This document shows positions 12,079-22,729 of a stretch of 64,000 bases of DNA, one piece after another. Both the position numbers and the translations under genes were made by a program. The first letter of the stretch is position 1. Every line of letters begins with the position of its first letter. A model generated the notes under the pieces. It worked only from the letters and a program-made list of their open reading frames with translations, did not search any database and was not told the DNA's origin. Source of the DNA: Schistocerca nitens (lineage: Eukaryota; Arthropoda; Insecta; Orthoptera; Acrididae); assembly GCF_023898315.1 (NCBI RefSeq), contig NC_064618.1, forward strand, positions 188,967,548 through 189,031,547, written 5' to 3'.

Positions 12079-12114
12079 CCAGTACTAGTCCGGTATTTTT
12101 CTAGCCACACCTCG
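12079..12114 (-). repeat. mariner terminal inverted repeat, right
   Basis: Reverse complement begins CGAGGTGTGGCTAGAAAAAT. Adjacent TA at 12115-12116. Confidence 0.9.
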
Positions 12115-12116
12115 TA

Positions 12117-12231
12117 TTTAATCGTTCCTCCAGCGCTCCACACGCATTCAGACTTTGAAGAAAATCTAACATGTGGTATCATACAATGTACCTCTCACTG
12201 GTTTGCTGAATATGTATACAGATGTAGATAA
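12117..12231 (+). repeat. possible LINE 3' tail (CR1/jockey-like)
   Basis: Ends in TATGTATACAGATGTAGAT, similar to the GTAGATGTAGATG-type tail expected after the C-terminus of the LINE seen at 24720-25135. No protein can be read with confidence. Weak call from tail similarity only. Confidence 0.35.
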
Positions 12232-13149
12232 CAATGTTGATTTTCTTCGTTTATAATGGGGTACGACATTGGCTGGGTGCTGGTATGCCAACTAAGCTTC
12301 CCCAGAATCCCTCAGCCGCTAACGCAACTATTTTACAAACTGTACAAACAGGGGTATTATTCATTAATAATGATATAGGCCGATGGTGTAAAGAAGAAGT
12401 GTTCAAATTTCGCGCCAGTGTTTACTTTACTGCAATAGCTACGACGCTAAGTCGAATCGCAGAGTCTAGCGTTTGATATTCTATGAAACAACCCACAAGG
12501 AAACAATGACAGTGTGTCTGCAAATAGAGGATGTTGTTTGTTTAAAACTGTGTAAAAATTGCTGACGTTATTACTTTCTGCTTTCTGTGAGTTTTCGAAG
12601 TCTACAAACACCAAAATGTTTTTTAAAATGGAAAAGGGGGCGAAGAAAAATAATGCCTCCACATTTTTATTGTGTGAACGCTTAATGCTTTCTGAATAAA
12701 ACAAACGTTATTATAATTTTACATTAGAAATTCTTCCAATCCATATGTGGCATACAGCAAACCAGTGCTTATCAGTATTGATTAAAAAAAGTGTTGGTTG
12801 CAATTTTAGTTTTTTATATTTCAACGACGCGTTTCGCCTTATTTAGCCATCTTCATGTTATCTTCATTTGGGATTCCTTAGAATAATCGTTTAGTTCTGT
12901 TACTCGCTCCTGTGAACGGGAACGCGTTATGCAGATCTTGGTGTCACTCGCGTCCATCTAGAAAAGTTTTTACTGAGTTTAACGAAGGCGATGTTGGCCT
13001 GATATATTCGACGATGCCCTTTGGCTACACCGACTAAAGGATTCTTCTAAGAAATAGCAAATTAAGATAACCTGACTTGATTAAATAAGGCGAAACGCGT
13101 AGTTATTTCAGTGATTACAAAGTCGGGTTAAATTGATAAAGAACTTGGG
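12232..13149. other. unassigned DNA with a spaced inverted repeat
   Basis: No gene recognised. A 19-20 bp near-perfect inverted repeat, ACGCGTTTCGCCTTATTTA (12827-12845) against TAAATAAGGCGAAACGCGT (13082-13100), brackets about 235 bp that could be a small foldback or MITE-like unit. Confidence 0.5.
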
Positions 13150-14110
13150 AGTATGAGCCACTTTACACTACGACGTTGCACCCTCTCTGGGCTCGATGTA
13201 TGCACTGATTCTGTTGGGAAGAGTGACACAAATCCGTTGAATCCTCTCCTGAAGCCAGCTGGCGCACTACTTTTGAAACTTGTTCTTGATATCCCAGATA
13301 CAGGCGCTGGAATTCAGTGTAGGTCCGAGCTGCTATCACACATCTGGGGATCTTGCTGGCCGTGAGAGCTCCTCAAAAACAAGTTTTGTCCTGTTCAACA
13401 ATGGCACTATGGTACTGTCACATGAGAAGTAACATATGAAGATCCAGGGTACCTCTGAATTACTATTGTGCCTTCAGAATTCTCTCAGTCACAACGAGAC
13501 GTCACGTGGAGTAATTCTCGATTGCTCCCCCTACCGATACTCAAGGACTATCACTGCTGTGACTCTCCAAAACATCGGAAGAATGAGATGCCTCTCACCG
13601 TCCCCACGGTCGCCACGATGATTATCTGGAGTGGTGCAGGACCGTGATTCATCGCTGAACCCAACATGAGATCCTTATGCTTCCCGGTCAAGGCGCCATT
13701 CCTTGCGTAGACGTTTGTGATTTGGCCTACGCGTGGAATTGTAAATGCCTAGTCCAGCTACTGCCTCCTGACAGCAAGCGCAGAAGTGAAGGGACTACAA
13801 CGTTCTTGGTGCACGTTACTGTAGTAATCTTCCCGTGTGGATGATACAGGGTGATCAACCGGAACTTTGACAAAGAGTATGCCTGCTCTCACGTTTCCAT
13901 TGCCTCCTTCATCAGGTCTCAGTTACATCCGAATGTCCCAAAAATTCGGATACTAGGTGATTACACCGGCTGGCTAAACGGAGTCCCCTTTTCAAACTCT
14001 GTCAGCTGCTTCTAGCGCTGTCTCATACGAGTACATGGCATTTCCGTCTTCTTAACAGGCAACACTCAACATCTGTCGCTGTTCTCACACGTTATGTACC
14101 CTACCAGGCC
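13150..14110 (-). pseudogene. Tc1-like transposase fossil
   Basis: Read on the minus strand, the first catalytic block FSDES is intact near 13635-13660 and is followed by HLILPMFWRVTAV (about 13550-13590). RPARSPDV near 13340-13370 matches the block before the last catalytic residue. Upstream sequence (to about 14110) fits the N-terminal part of such an element but is too decayed to translate. Stops and frame changes throughout. The ends are not resolved; a phrase like ACAGGGTGATCAACCGGAAC at 13848 may be the edge of another element. Confidence 0.6.
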
Positions 14111-16235
14111 TGTAACAACACTAAACGCGAACAACACTAATGCACTCAGGTGGCCGCTCCATTTGTTTTAGCGAATTGTGACTCAAGGCATTACACACCC
14201 GCCGATGGTGTGTGCATGTACGTAATTGCACTGATATCCGATCACGTCTTCTGCGTACTCTATTTATTTTGGCAGGCAGCGTAGATGGAGATCCGCTGAC
14301 GGTCGAAACCTTCGGCACAGTTGTAAATAATGAAATCCAGCTTTGTTAGAACTCTTCATGTAGAGTGATTTTCCTCGAACAGATAGTGGCGGGACCTTAG
14401 GCTGCCTCTAGAAGAGCTGGTTTGCTTCCTGTAGAAGGTTTATGGACGGCGTGGTTTCTATGTAGTACAGCTGTTACATATATTTAGTAGGTTGAAGCAG
14501 CTTAGCTAATGGAGCCTCATGGACCTCCAGATAATTTTCAAGTATTGGTTTACAACTAACGCGAATAAGTACAGTGGCTGAACCTTCACTCTCGAACAGC
14601 TCTCTCTATCTCAGTATGTTTTGTAACGGCAGTACTCGATGTTTAATATCAATGTTTTGTTAGCGCTGGAGATGCATATGTTGTTTTAGGAATTGACAGT
14701 CCTACCCACGCGAGGATTTCACCAATGATTATATTGATTACCGGGGCGAAACTTGTTAAATTGAAATGCCGAAGAGCTTTTTACTTGATAAGGGCGTATG
14801 CTTGATAGAGTGCGTTATTGAGGCAGGAATCGAAACTGCGACCGTAGCAGCAGCGCGGTTCCGGACTGAAGCGCCTAGAACCGCTCGTCCACAGCGGCCG
14901 ACCAATTGAAGATATAATAAAGCTATGTGTCCGTTGGTTCCCCAGCACTTACGGCATCACCACAAACGCACCACTCCCTACAGAGGTGCCATTACACAGC
15001 GGTTCATAGATGTGGAAACCTTCAAAGTAACTTAACACCAAATCGAATGAATAAGTTTCAACAATTAAATACACTGGTAATTAAGGAAAAACTTTAATGA
15101 TTTAAATATTTAATCATATCTAATAAAATTAATCAGGAATAAAATGACTTTGACAACATCAGCTAAAGTTTAAAGATAATTTTCAAAGTTTATTTCGTTT
15201 GAGGCTGTACTGAATAACAGAAACTAACTCCCTTCCAACCCACAGCTGTTAAGCGTGGCTTCAATTTAACAATCGTGAATGATTCAGGAGAACTGTAATC
15301 AACCCGACATTACAAACAAAACAAAAAAAAAAATGAACATAGGAAACCCAAATTACGCAAACTAGTGTCTGTTTACGCGAAGTGCGAAACAACGTGCCAA
15401 GAGAGAACGTTTTGTGTTAACCGTGCGATTACGTTTATTATTTGACAAATTTTTACGTATTAATTTGAGAGAATAATGAAGCTTACTATTTACATTCTTG
15501 TCTGCGTAGTAGAATAACCCTCAAAAAAAGCTTGCACGCTTCTAGTAATCCAACAGAGTTCCCCGGTTCTGTGCAAATGTCTCCAGCTATCGGTTTAAGT
15601 GAACTGGTTTCTACTGATAACCGTGAGATTCACTGGTACAAATAGTTTGGAGTGTGCTGGTCCCATTTCTATGTTGACAAAGTGGTTCCGCTTTACATTG
15701 TCGGTAGCACAGCGCACGACGTGAGCTGCGGCTTCCACACGCAGGAGGCAGAGCGTGTGGTTGCGTCAGCAGCGGTTTTTGTGCCCCTCACGATTCCTGT
15801 GAGACCGCGGGCAAATGTGCCAGTGGTGTTTTTGCCAGTCGCACGACGCTTGATGTTTCGGCGTTGCTGCTAGTAAAAACTTCTTAGGCGCAATGAGATG
15901 CGGAAGAGCCGTGTCGCCTCTGGCATCTGACACTACACAAGGCAGCACTTTAAAAACGTAGTTAGCAGCTAAGCGATAAATTTTTAGAGAAATCTCATGC
16001 TGTCCCTGTATGCGGTTACCATCATCTGTTGCAGGGACTGAAGGAGCCCAAACTTACATGCGACACCGACTTACCTTCACCTTTTGCTTGCTAACTATGA
16101 ACCCTTTCGCCTCGTGTAGAACCAAATACACATTTAAAACTACGCCTTTTGTCGGCTACGTTGGCAGCTATTTTACACAGAGTGTAGCCGAAAGGCTATA
16201 CCATCCTTGAAGTTCATGTAAATACAAAGACAAAA
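14111..16235. other. unassigned DNA with a SINE fragment
   Basis: No gene recognised apart from the SINE piece at 14832-14906. A CpG-enriched stretch near 15650-15900 has open frames on both strands but no recognisable protein. Confidence 0.4.
14832..14906 (-). repeat. SINE fragment, tRNA-like head only
   Basis: The minus-strand head of the family 1 SINE: CGGTTCTAGGCGCTTCAGTC, then GGAACCGCGCTGCTGCTACG and a decayed B box. The 3' tail is absent. Confidence 0.75.
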
Positions 16236-16237
16236 TA

Positions 16238-17418
16238 TACTGGAGCGCCAAAGAATGTGTTATAGGCTTATTCAAATACAGAGATATGTAAACAGGCAGA
16301 ATACGGGGCTCCGATCGGAAACGGCTTTATAAGACAACAACTGCCGCAGTTGTTAGATCGGTTACTGCTGCTACATTGGCAGGTTATCTAGATCTAAGTG
16401 AGTTTAAACGTGATGTTATAGCCAGCGCACGAGTGATGGGACACTGCATCTCCTACGTAGCGATGAAGCGGGGATTTTCCCGTATGACCATTTCACGAAT
16501 GTACCGTGAATATTAGGAATCCGGTAAAACATAAAATCTCCGACATATCTGCGGCCGTAAAAAGATTCTGCAAGAAATGGACCAACAACAACTGAAAAGA
16601 ATCGTTCAGTGTGACAAAAGTGCAACCCTGCCGCCAATTGTTACAGATTCTATTGTTGACCATCAACAAGTACCAGCGTGCGAATCATTGAACGAAACAT
16701 CATTGTTACGGGCTTTCGGAGCGGAAAGCGCAGTCAAGTACCCTTGATGATTGTACGATACACAGCTTTACGCCTCGCCTGGGCCCGTCAGTACCGACAT
16801 TGGACTGTTGATGACAAAACAGGTTGCCTTGTCGGACTAGTCTCGTTTCAAATTGTATCGAGCAGATGAACGTGTACTGGTGTGAGGACAACCTCGTGAA
16901 TCCACGGGCCCTGCATGTCAGCAGTGGGTTGTTCAATTAGGTGGAGCCTCTGTAATGGTGTGGGGAGTGTGCATTTGGCGTGTTATGGGACCGCTTATAC
17001 GTCTCGATACGACTCTGACATGTGACACATACGTAAGCATCCTGTCTGATCACCTGCATCCATTCATGTTCGTTATGCATTCCGACGGACTTGGGCAATT
17101 ACGGCAGGACAACTCGACACCCTCACGTCCATAATTGCTACAGAGTGGCTCCAGGAAAACCATTCTAAGTTTAAACATTTCCTCTGGAAACAAACTCCCC
17201 AGACATGAACATTGTTGAGCATATCTGGGATGCCTGGCAACGTGCTGTTCAGAAGAGATCTCCACCCCCCTCGTACTCTTACGGATTTATGGACATTCCT
17301 GCAGGATTCATGGTGCCAATCCCAGACAATAATCGAGTCCATGCGGCACTTCTGTGTGCTCGCGGGGACCCTATACGATATTAGGCAGGTGTATTAGTTT
17401 CTTTGGGTCTTCATTGTA
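16238..17418 (+). pseudogene. Tc1-like transposon fossil with decayed transposase
   Basis: Old Tc1-type element. The ends look like CTGGAGCGCCAAAGAA on the left (16240) and its decayed inverse TTTCTTTGGGTCTTCATTG on the right, next to TA. Transposase pieces on the plus strand: SEFKRDVIASARVMGHCISY (about 16397-16456), GFSRMTISRMYREY (about 16474-16515), SRFKLYRADERVLV (about 16845-16885), GGASVMVWGV (about 16942-16971) and QDNSTPS (about 17105). Many frame changes and stops. A second copy of part of this family lies at 18022-18106. Confidence 0.75.
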
Positions 17419-18563
17419 TGTTGAATAGACGTGGGCCCAGTATCGTTTCAATACATATAAGAACTAGTATCTTACGCCACTTCTTAGTACATTATATTGG
17501 GAAACACACAGCTGTAGAACGTACGAACTTACCCCATGTAACACTTTATTGCATTAAATATTCAAAGTTTTAAGGTTTCTACGTTATTTTTATGTTCAGT
17601 GAAAGTGGTGTGAGCTCTCTCTTTATTCACTGGGTCACACTTCGTATTACTACACTGGATTTTTTTCAGTCAGAAGTTCTCAGTACAACCTATACGGTAT
17701 TTGGTTGTCAGTAGCATTATCGTTCTCAGTGAAGCACTTAATGAGAGGTAAGCGAGAAAGTCGGGTGTTGGTCACGCACTTAGCAGAACACAGAGATGTA
17801 AATACAGAGAATGTGGCTTTTGGGAAGTATGATTTTGTAAACATTGATGTGAGAAGCGTGAAGATTTTTGGTAATTTTACCGCTACATTACTTGCTTGCA
17901 CATAACTTATGATGAGTTACAAAGAGGCAAAATAGTTAAAATGACTTCTCTTTATTGGTTCGTGTCAGTTAATTAGACTGTCGAGACGTGATTACACAAA
18001 ATTATCTGCTCACATGGTTTGCACAGAGACTGCAGGACAACGTGACACCCTGCTCGTCCAGAATTGCTACAGAGTGGCTCCAGGAAAACTCTTTGATTTT
18101 AAACTCTTCCGCTTAGATCAGTCACTCCTTTATCATTTCATTTCTTAATTTTGTAGCTGACCTATTTTTTTGTAAGAAATGAATTTTGAAAAGATTGTTG
18201 TAACAGTTACAGAATCAGAGTTTCGCAATATCGTTATCAAATGATAGTCTCTTCTACATCATTCAGTAACTTGAAATACTTCCAATATGTCCTCACTAAG
18301 ATTTGTTTGGTAGTTACGTTTAGTTACGTAGTAATTCTCAGTCCAGTGTCATCGAAAGAAACATTAGCATGCGCCTCATGTAATTGCTAGTGTCTTCAAG
18401 GGACCGACTTCTCTGCTATACTTACGCGAAGCATCAACCGTTGCAGCCAGCGTTGTCACCCTGACGTACACGTCATTATTTAGTAGCGTTCCCCCTGGAT
18501 TTTGTTTCCAGTATTATATTGCAGACGATCATTTCTGTTCAGTCAGATTTTAACTCTACAGCG
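17419..18563. other. unassigned DNA with a Tc1 scrap
   Basis: No gene recognised except the Tc1 fragment at 18022-18106. Confidence 0.45.
18022..18106 (+). repeat. isolated fragment of the neighbouring Tc1 family
   Basis: Contains ATTGCTACAGAGTGGCTCCA followed by GGAAAAC, exactly as at about 17137-17162, plus similar flanking words (GCAGGACAACGTGACACC against GCAGGACAACTCGACACC). It is either a second insertion, now mostly lost, or a local duplication. Confidence 0.7.
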
Positions 18564-18591
18564 CAGGGTGAGTCATGAATATATGCAAATA
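18564..18591 (+). repeat. outer terminal inverted repeat, left, first part
   Basis: First 28 bases before the nested insertion. Continues at 19401. Confidence 0.75.
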
Positions 18592-19398
18592 CCGGGTGAT
18601 CAAAAAGTTTGTATAAATTTGAAAACTGAATAAATCACGGAATAACGTAGATAGAGAGGTAAAAATTGACACACATGCTTGGAATGACATGGATTTTTAT
18701 TAGAACCAAAACAAACACGAACGTCCAACAATGTCCGACTGATGGCGCTTCATCTGATCAGACTAGCAATAATTAGCATTACAAAGTAGGACAATGTAAA
18801 GATGATGTTCTTTACAGGAAATGCTCAATGTGTCCACCATCATTCCTCAAAAATAGCTGTAGTCGAGGAATAATTTTGCGAACAGCACTGTAAAGCATGT
18901 CCGGAGTTATAGTGAGGCATTGGCGTCGGATGTTGTCTTTAGCATCCCTAGCGATGTCGGTCGCTCACGATACACTTGCGACTTCAGGTAACCCCAACGC
19001 CAATAATCGCACTGACTGAGGTCTGGGGACCTGGAAGGCCAAGCATGACGAAAGTGGCGGCTAAACACTCGACCATCACCAAACGACGCGCGCAAGAGAT
19101 CTTTCACGCCTCTAGCAATATGGGGCGGAGCGCCATCCTGCATAAACATCGTACGTTCCAGCGGGTGCTTATGAGCCAGGCAGGCGATGATGCGATTCTG
19201 TAACACGATTGTCATGCGAAGTCACTGACGTTTTGTTGTCCAGCGCCATCTGTCGGATATTTTGTGAACTTAGATTTTTTTTTGTTCTAATAAAGCCCCA
19301 TGTCATTTCAAGCATCTGTGTCAATTTTTACCTCTCTATCTACATTATTCCGTGGTTTATTAAGTTTTCAAATTTATACTGACTTTTTGATCACCCGG
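18592..19398 (-). mobile_element. 807 bp mariner/Tc1-type element with about 117 bp inverted ends
   Basis: Flanked by TA at 18590-18591 and 19399-19400. The ends start CCGGGTGATCAAAAAGT and stay similar for about 117 bp (GTAGATAGAGAGGTAAAAAT on both sides, inverted). The middle keeps only the C-terminal third of a transposase (18907-19215), so it is an internal-deletion derivative. It interrupts the left inverted repeat of the outer element, so it is the younger insertion. Confidence 0.9.
18907..19215 (-). pseudogene. transposase C-terminal remnant, wide D-D spacing
   Basis: Open for 102 codons on the minus strand. Shows MFMQDGAPPHIARGVKDLL with the second catalytic Asp and WPSRSPDLSQCDYWRWGYLK with the third. 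I count 42 residues between these Asp, wider than mariner (34) and near the DD41D group. The N-terminal DNA-binding half and the first catalytic block are missing through internal deletion. The apparent first residues are not a true start. Stop after SDANASL. Confidence 0.82.
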
Positions 19399-19400
19399 TA

Positions 19401-19580
19401 TTTTAATATGTTAATCTACAAGTGAAACTAAAGAAGAAAGTTCAGATAAACATAGGTCCGCGAATGTTTAGTTACGGAGTTACGGCTGTTACAAGATTTT
19501 GCCTGAAATTTAGCAACTTCGCTAATATGAAGCCATCGCAATCCTGTACAAGGTTAAAGTAAAGCACGATTTCCAATTCT
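19401..19580 (+). repeat. outer terminal inverted repeat, left, second part
   Basis: Continuation after the nested element. It includes ACATAGGTCCGCGAATGTTT and GGTTAAAGTAAAGCACGA, both found inverted near the right end. Confidence 0.8.
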
Positions 19581-19746
19581 TTTCTTGTTACTGGTTTGGT
19601 GAATATAATAAAATATGTCCCAGACGTCTGTCTGCAGTAGTTTTTCAAAACATTTAGGGAAGCAAAGATTATTATACAAGTATATTTGTTTACTTTCCAT
19701 TATGAATGTAGAAAAGTTTATATCATTGTTGGCAACCGTTAGTCAA

Positions 19747-19941
19747 ATGGTTCAAATGGCTCTGAGCACTATGGGACTTAACATCTATGGTCATCAGTCC
19801 CCTAGAACTTAGAACTACTTAAACCTAACTAACCTAAGGACATCACACACATCCATGCCCGAGGCAGGATTCGAACCTGCGACCGTAGCAGTCGCGCGGC
19901 TCCGGACTGAGCGCCTAGAACCGCTAGACCACTGCGGCCGG
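19747..19941 (-). repeat. tRNA-derived SINE, family 1 head, with target duplication
   Basis: Complete minus-strand copy. The tail begins at ATGGTTCAAATGGCTCTGAG; the B box GGTTCGAATCC lies near 19868-19878 and the head ends CCACTGCGGCCGG. CCGTTAGTCAA at 19736-19746 is repeated at 19942-19952 (11 bp target duplication). It is inserted in the interior of the 18564-20541 element. Confidence 0.92.
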
Positions 19942-20123
19942 CCGTTAGTCAATTGTTTTAGTTGTTTCCTAACCTTGAAACGAGTTAGTTTTTTCTCTTG
20001 TTCAGTGGAAGAACATAATAATAACAGTGCATTTAAGTTAAAGCACATAGTAACTAATGTAGTTTGTAGATCATTTATGAAACAGGGATGCCTTTCACAT
20101 TTACGACATAGGAATACGCCGGT

Positions 20124-20339
20124 ATGGCGGTTATTCATGGCAAATGTGATTGTAATGCTACGGCTGCAGTTAACGAAAATCGCGTCCGTTATCCAACTCG
20201 GAAGATTCCGAATGCACTAATCACTAGCGGCGTATTTCGGATGTTACGGGAGACGGGTTCTCTACCTAGCGTTCAGAATCAATACGAGCGGTCTAGACAT
20301 GTTTTATTAGATTCACCAGATCAATATCAACAAAATTAA
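20124..20339 (+). pseudogene. N-terminal transposase remnant, DUF4817-like
   Basis: Open for 71 codons. GKCDCNATAAVNENRVRYPT, then RKIPNALIT and MLRETGSLPSVQ match the order GNAAEA..Y..RFP.R..P......LRETG seen at the start of many insect Tc1/mariner-related transposases (DUF4817, a DNA-binding helix-turn-helix; family knowledge recalled). It ends at the beginning of the right inverted repeat, so the catalytic part was deleted. The first residue may not be the original start. Confidence 0.65.
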
Positions 20340-20541
20340 TGAAATTCGTGCTTTACTTTAACCTCGTACAGTTTGTAGATGGCTTCAATTTAGCGAAGTA
20401 GCTAAATTTCAGGAAAAATCTTTTATTAGCCGTAACTCTGTAACTAAACATTTGCGGACCTATGTTTGTCTGAATTTTTCTCTTTAGTTTTACTTGTAGA
20501 ATAACCTATTAAGATATTTGCATATCTTCGTTAATCACCCT
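20338..20541 (-). repeat. outer terminal inverted repeat, right
   Basis: Inverse of the left repeat: CGTGCTTTACTTTAACCTCG, then AAACATTTGCGGACCTATGT, and the end GATATTTGCATATC...ATCACCCTG. Confidence 0.82.
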
Positions 20542-20559
20542 GTATATCCTGGCGAAGTA

Positions 20560-21425
20560 AAACTATGTGCCGAAGCGAGACTCGAACTCGGAATCCTTAC
20601 CTTTCACGTGCAAGTGATCCACCAACTTTTTTTCTCCCCGTTTTGTTCGACATTATACTCATAATTTGGCCTGGGTGGACGTCACATAACACACTTTCAA
20701 GTTCATCGCAGGATAGTTCACTCACGTATTTTTGTTACTGTTATTATAAATGGCAGCGTGACCCCTGATCGAGCACGCTTAAGTTACCGTGGCGTCGAAT
20801 CGGGATACCAAAGCACAACTCACTAGTTGTCCCCACAAATTTATTTTCGCCAGCATTTCGTCTCCTACCTTCCCCACCTCACAGCAGTTGTCCTGCAAAA
20901 CATTAGCGCCCCTGAAAAAAAGGACGTTGTTAAGATATGGCTTAGCAACAGCTTGGATAACGTTTCCAGAATGAGAATTCCACTCTGCAGCGGAGTGTGT
21001 GCTGGTAAGGAACTTCGTGCCAGATCATATCTCTGTGCACCGGGACTCGAACTCGGGATCTTTCCTCCTGAGTTCAAGCCTCAGTCCGGCACTAAATTCT
21101 AATCTACCAAGTAATTTCATTTGAGCGTACACTCAGCTGCAGATTGAATATATTATTCTGGAAATATCCTCCACGCTGTGTCTAAGCCATGTCTCTGCAA
21201 TAACTTTTTTTCCAGGAGTGCTGTCATGCAAGATCCAAAAGAGAACTTCTGTGAAATCTGCAAGATACGAGACGGGGTACTGGCGGAAATAAGCTGTGAG
21301 AGGGAGCGTGTATCGTGCTTGGATAGCTCAGTTGGCAGAACTCTTGCCGCGGGAAGACAATGTTCCCGAGTTCGATTCTCGGTCGGCACACAGTTTTAAT
21401 CTGCCAGGAAGTTTCAATGAGTTCT
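20560..21425. repeat. composite repeat with oppositely oriented tRNA-like modules
   Basis: The left half (20565-21110) carries minus-strand tRNA-like pieces: AGACTCGAACTCGG near 20578 and GGGACTCGAACTCGGGATCT near 21042. The right half carries a plus-strand tRNA-like module at 21315-21389. CTCTGCAGCGGAGTGT (20984) and ACACTCAGCTGCAG (21129) face each other, so the structure is roughly palindromic around 21115. TTCGTCTCCTACCTTCC (20859) and its decayed inverse near 21265 support this. About 180 bp at 20625-20815 look inserted. No protein. Confidence 0.65.
21315..21389 (+). repeat. tRNA-like module (not a functional tRNA gene)
   Basis: 75 nt with A box TAGCTCAGTTGG and B box GAGTTCGATTCTC. The acceptor ends GTGCTTG and TCGGCAC pair at most positions; the T stem CCGAG/CTCGG is perfect. 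The anticodon stem-loop does not close properly and the D stem is imperfect, so this is read as a repeat head. Confidence 0.6.
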
Positions 21426-22729
21426 TTCATAGAAATAAAGCACTCTTAAATTCAGTGTAAGTAAGTGCAATGTGGTTTCATTGTGTTTGCAGGGTAGCCT
21501 CGTCTGCGAGTTAGAGAACGTCATGCCGCTGTGGACTGAAAGGTGGGAGCGTTCCAAGTTATGACTCATGTCAACAGCTATGACGGGGTTCAGCTTGTCT
21601 GGGTTCAGAGGCATCCTCCGGAACGTTCGGTAAGTGGGTGCTATGGGGAAGGCCGCTATCCTGAGTCATGAGCCAAACATGCAGCGCGCGGTTTTAAACT
21701 CATCTGACGTAATCTGGACCGATTGTGACCTTTGGTTTGGAGCTAGTGAAAGATTTAAGTCAGAGATTCCGTAGATTCTGCGATGATCCAACATGTTGAT
21801 TCTAAAAGAGACTACTCGGACAGCAGTCTACATGTGTTGTGCACATGTGGACTTTTTTAGATTGGAGCAGTCCCTTTTAAATCAGACGGGGAGTTCGATG
21901 TAGCCGTTACGTTTCTGTATGTTAATTGTCGACATGTGATCCGTTCAACCTACCAGCAGGGACAGTGGTGATGGATAGAACTTCATGCTTTGCATAAAGC
22001 GTCACTTCCTAAAAATTATAAAAAAGCGTTCAAAATAAGTCCGTAAAAATCAAAAAATGAGGCATTTCGTATATAACGTCTTATTGATATTTGACTTACA
22101 CAATTAACATTTCTATGTTTAAAAGAAAATAGATCGCTTGAAAACTTTCGAGGATTTTTCAGGTAAAGATGGTTCTCTTCGCAGTGACTTTCGTTCTTAG
22201 TAAACAGTTTAGCGTCTATAATGGTAATTCGTAGATGGGTTAATCGTGTGCTTTTTGTTGTCGCTGATAACGTGAGAGTGTTATATCCATCGCCGACATC
22301 ATTCGCAAGGCCAGAAATAGTAGGACGAAAATCAGGCTTAAAATTTCTCATCCGATAGTTAGTTTAAAGTTTGCAGTGACACATATCCATGCGGCTTGTA
22401 GCACACGAGAGAGGCCTGAAATCTGAATTACAAAACTGTCGTACTGTCTGGTGATCGAGAACTACCTGTCAGAAGTTAGAATCCATCTACCATCCCACCA
22501 CATATTTCTTAATGAACTGAATTTAGACCGAATTTGAGATCTATTCTGATCCCATTAATGGAAGTGTGCAGCTCCTGACGTGTAGAGTGCATTTGACATA
22601 TCCACGTACAGTAGATGGAATTTTCTTTCTCCTCTAGGTTTCAAACCCTTTACGTTTGCGCCTGTCTACATGCCGCTATAGTGATTCACTATCTTCAACC
22701 AAAGAAGCATGCTGCTGCCGTTACAAATA
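21426..22729. other. unassigned DNA
   Basis: No gene or known element recognised. A 111-codon minus-strand open frame (22016-22351) has no recognisable motif. Confidence 0.4.

Larger units (their letters stand above)
10802..12114 (-). mobile_element. complete mariner transposon (DD34D), 1313 bp
   Basis: Cut-and-paste DNA transposon. It is flanked by TA at 10800-10801 and 12115-12116, with 36 bp inverted ends beginning CGAGGTG[C/T]GGCTAGAAAAA; I count 31 of 36 matching. Its length of 1.3 kb is normal for mariner. It encodes one transposase on the minus strand, broken by two frame changes (separate entry). The good ends and mostly open frame point to fairly recent insertion. Confidence 0.93.
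18564..20541. mobile_element. transposon with about 200 bp terminal inverted repeats, interrupted twice
   Basis: The left end (CAGGGTGAGTCATGAATATA, 18564) and right end (ATCACCCTG, ending 20541) are inverted copies over about 200 bp: 18564-18591 continued at 19401-19580 pairs with 20338-20541. The left repeat is split by the 807 bp element at 18592-19398. The interior carries a SINE at 19747-19941 and an N-terminal transposase remnant at about 20124-20339. No complete transposase is present, so this is a non-autonomous derivative. The outer target duplication is not clear. Confidence 0.8.

Noticed and set aside
21315..21389. Functional tRNA gene
   Set aside because: Promoter boxes and T arm are good, but the anticodon arm does not fold and the same unit recurs as a repeat head. 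The other tRNA-like heads are rejected for similar reasons.
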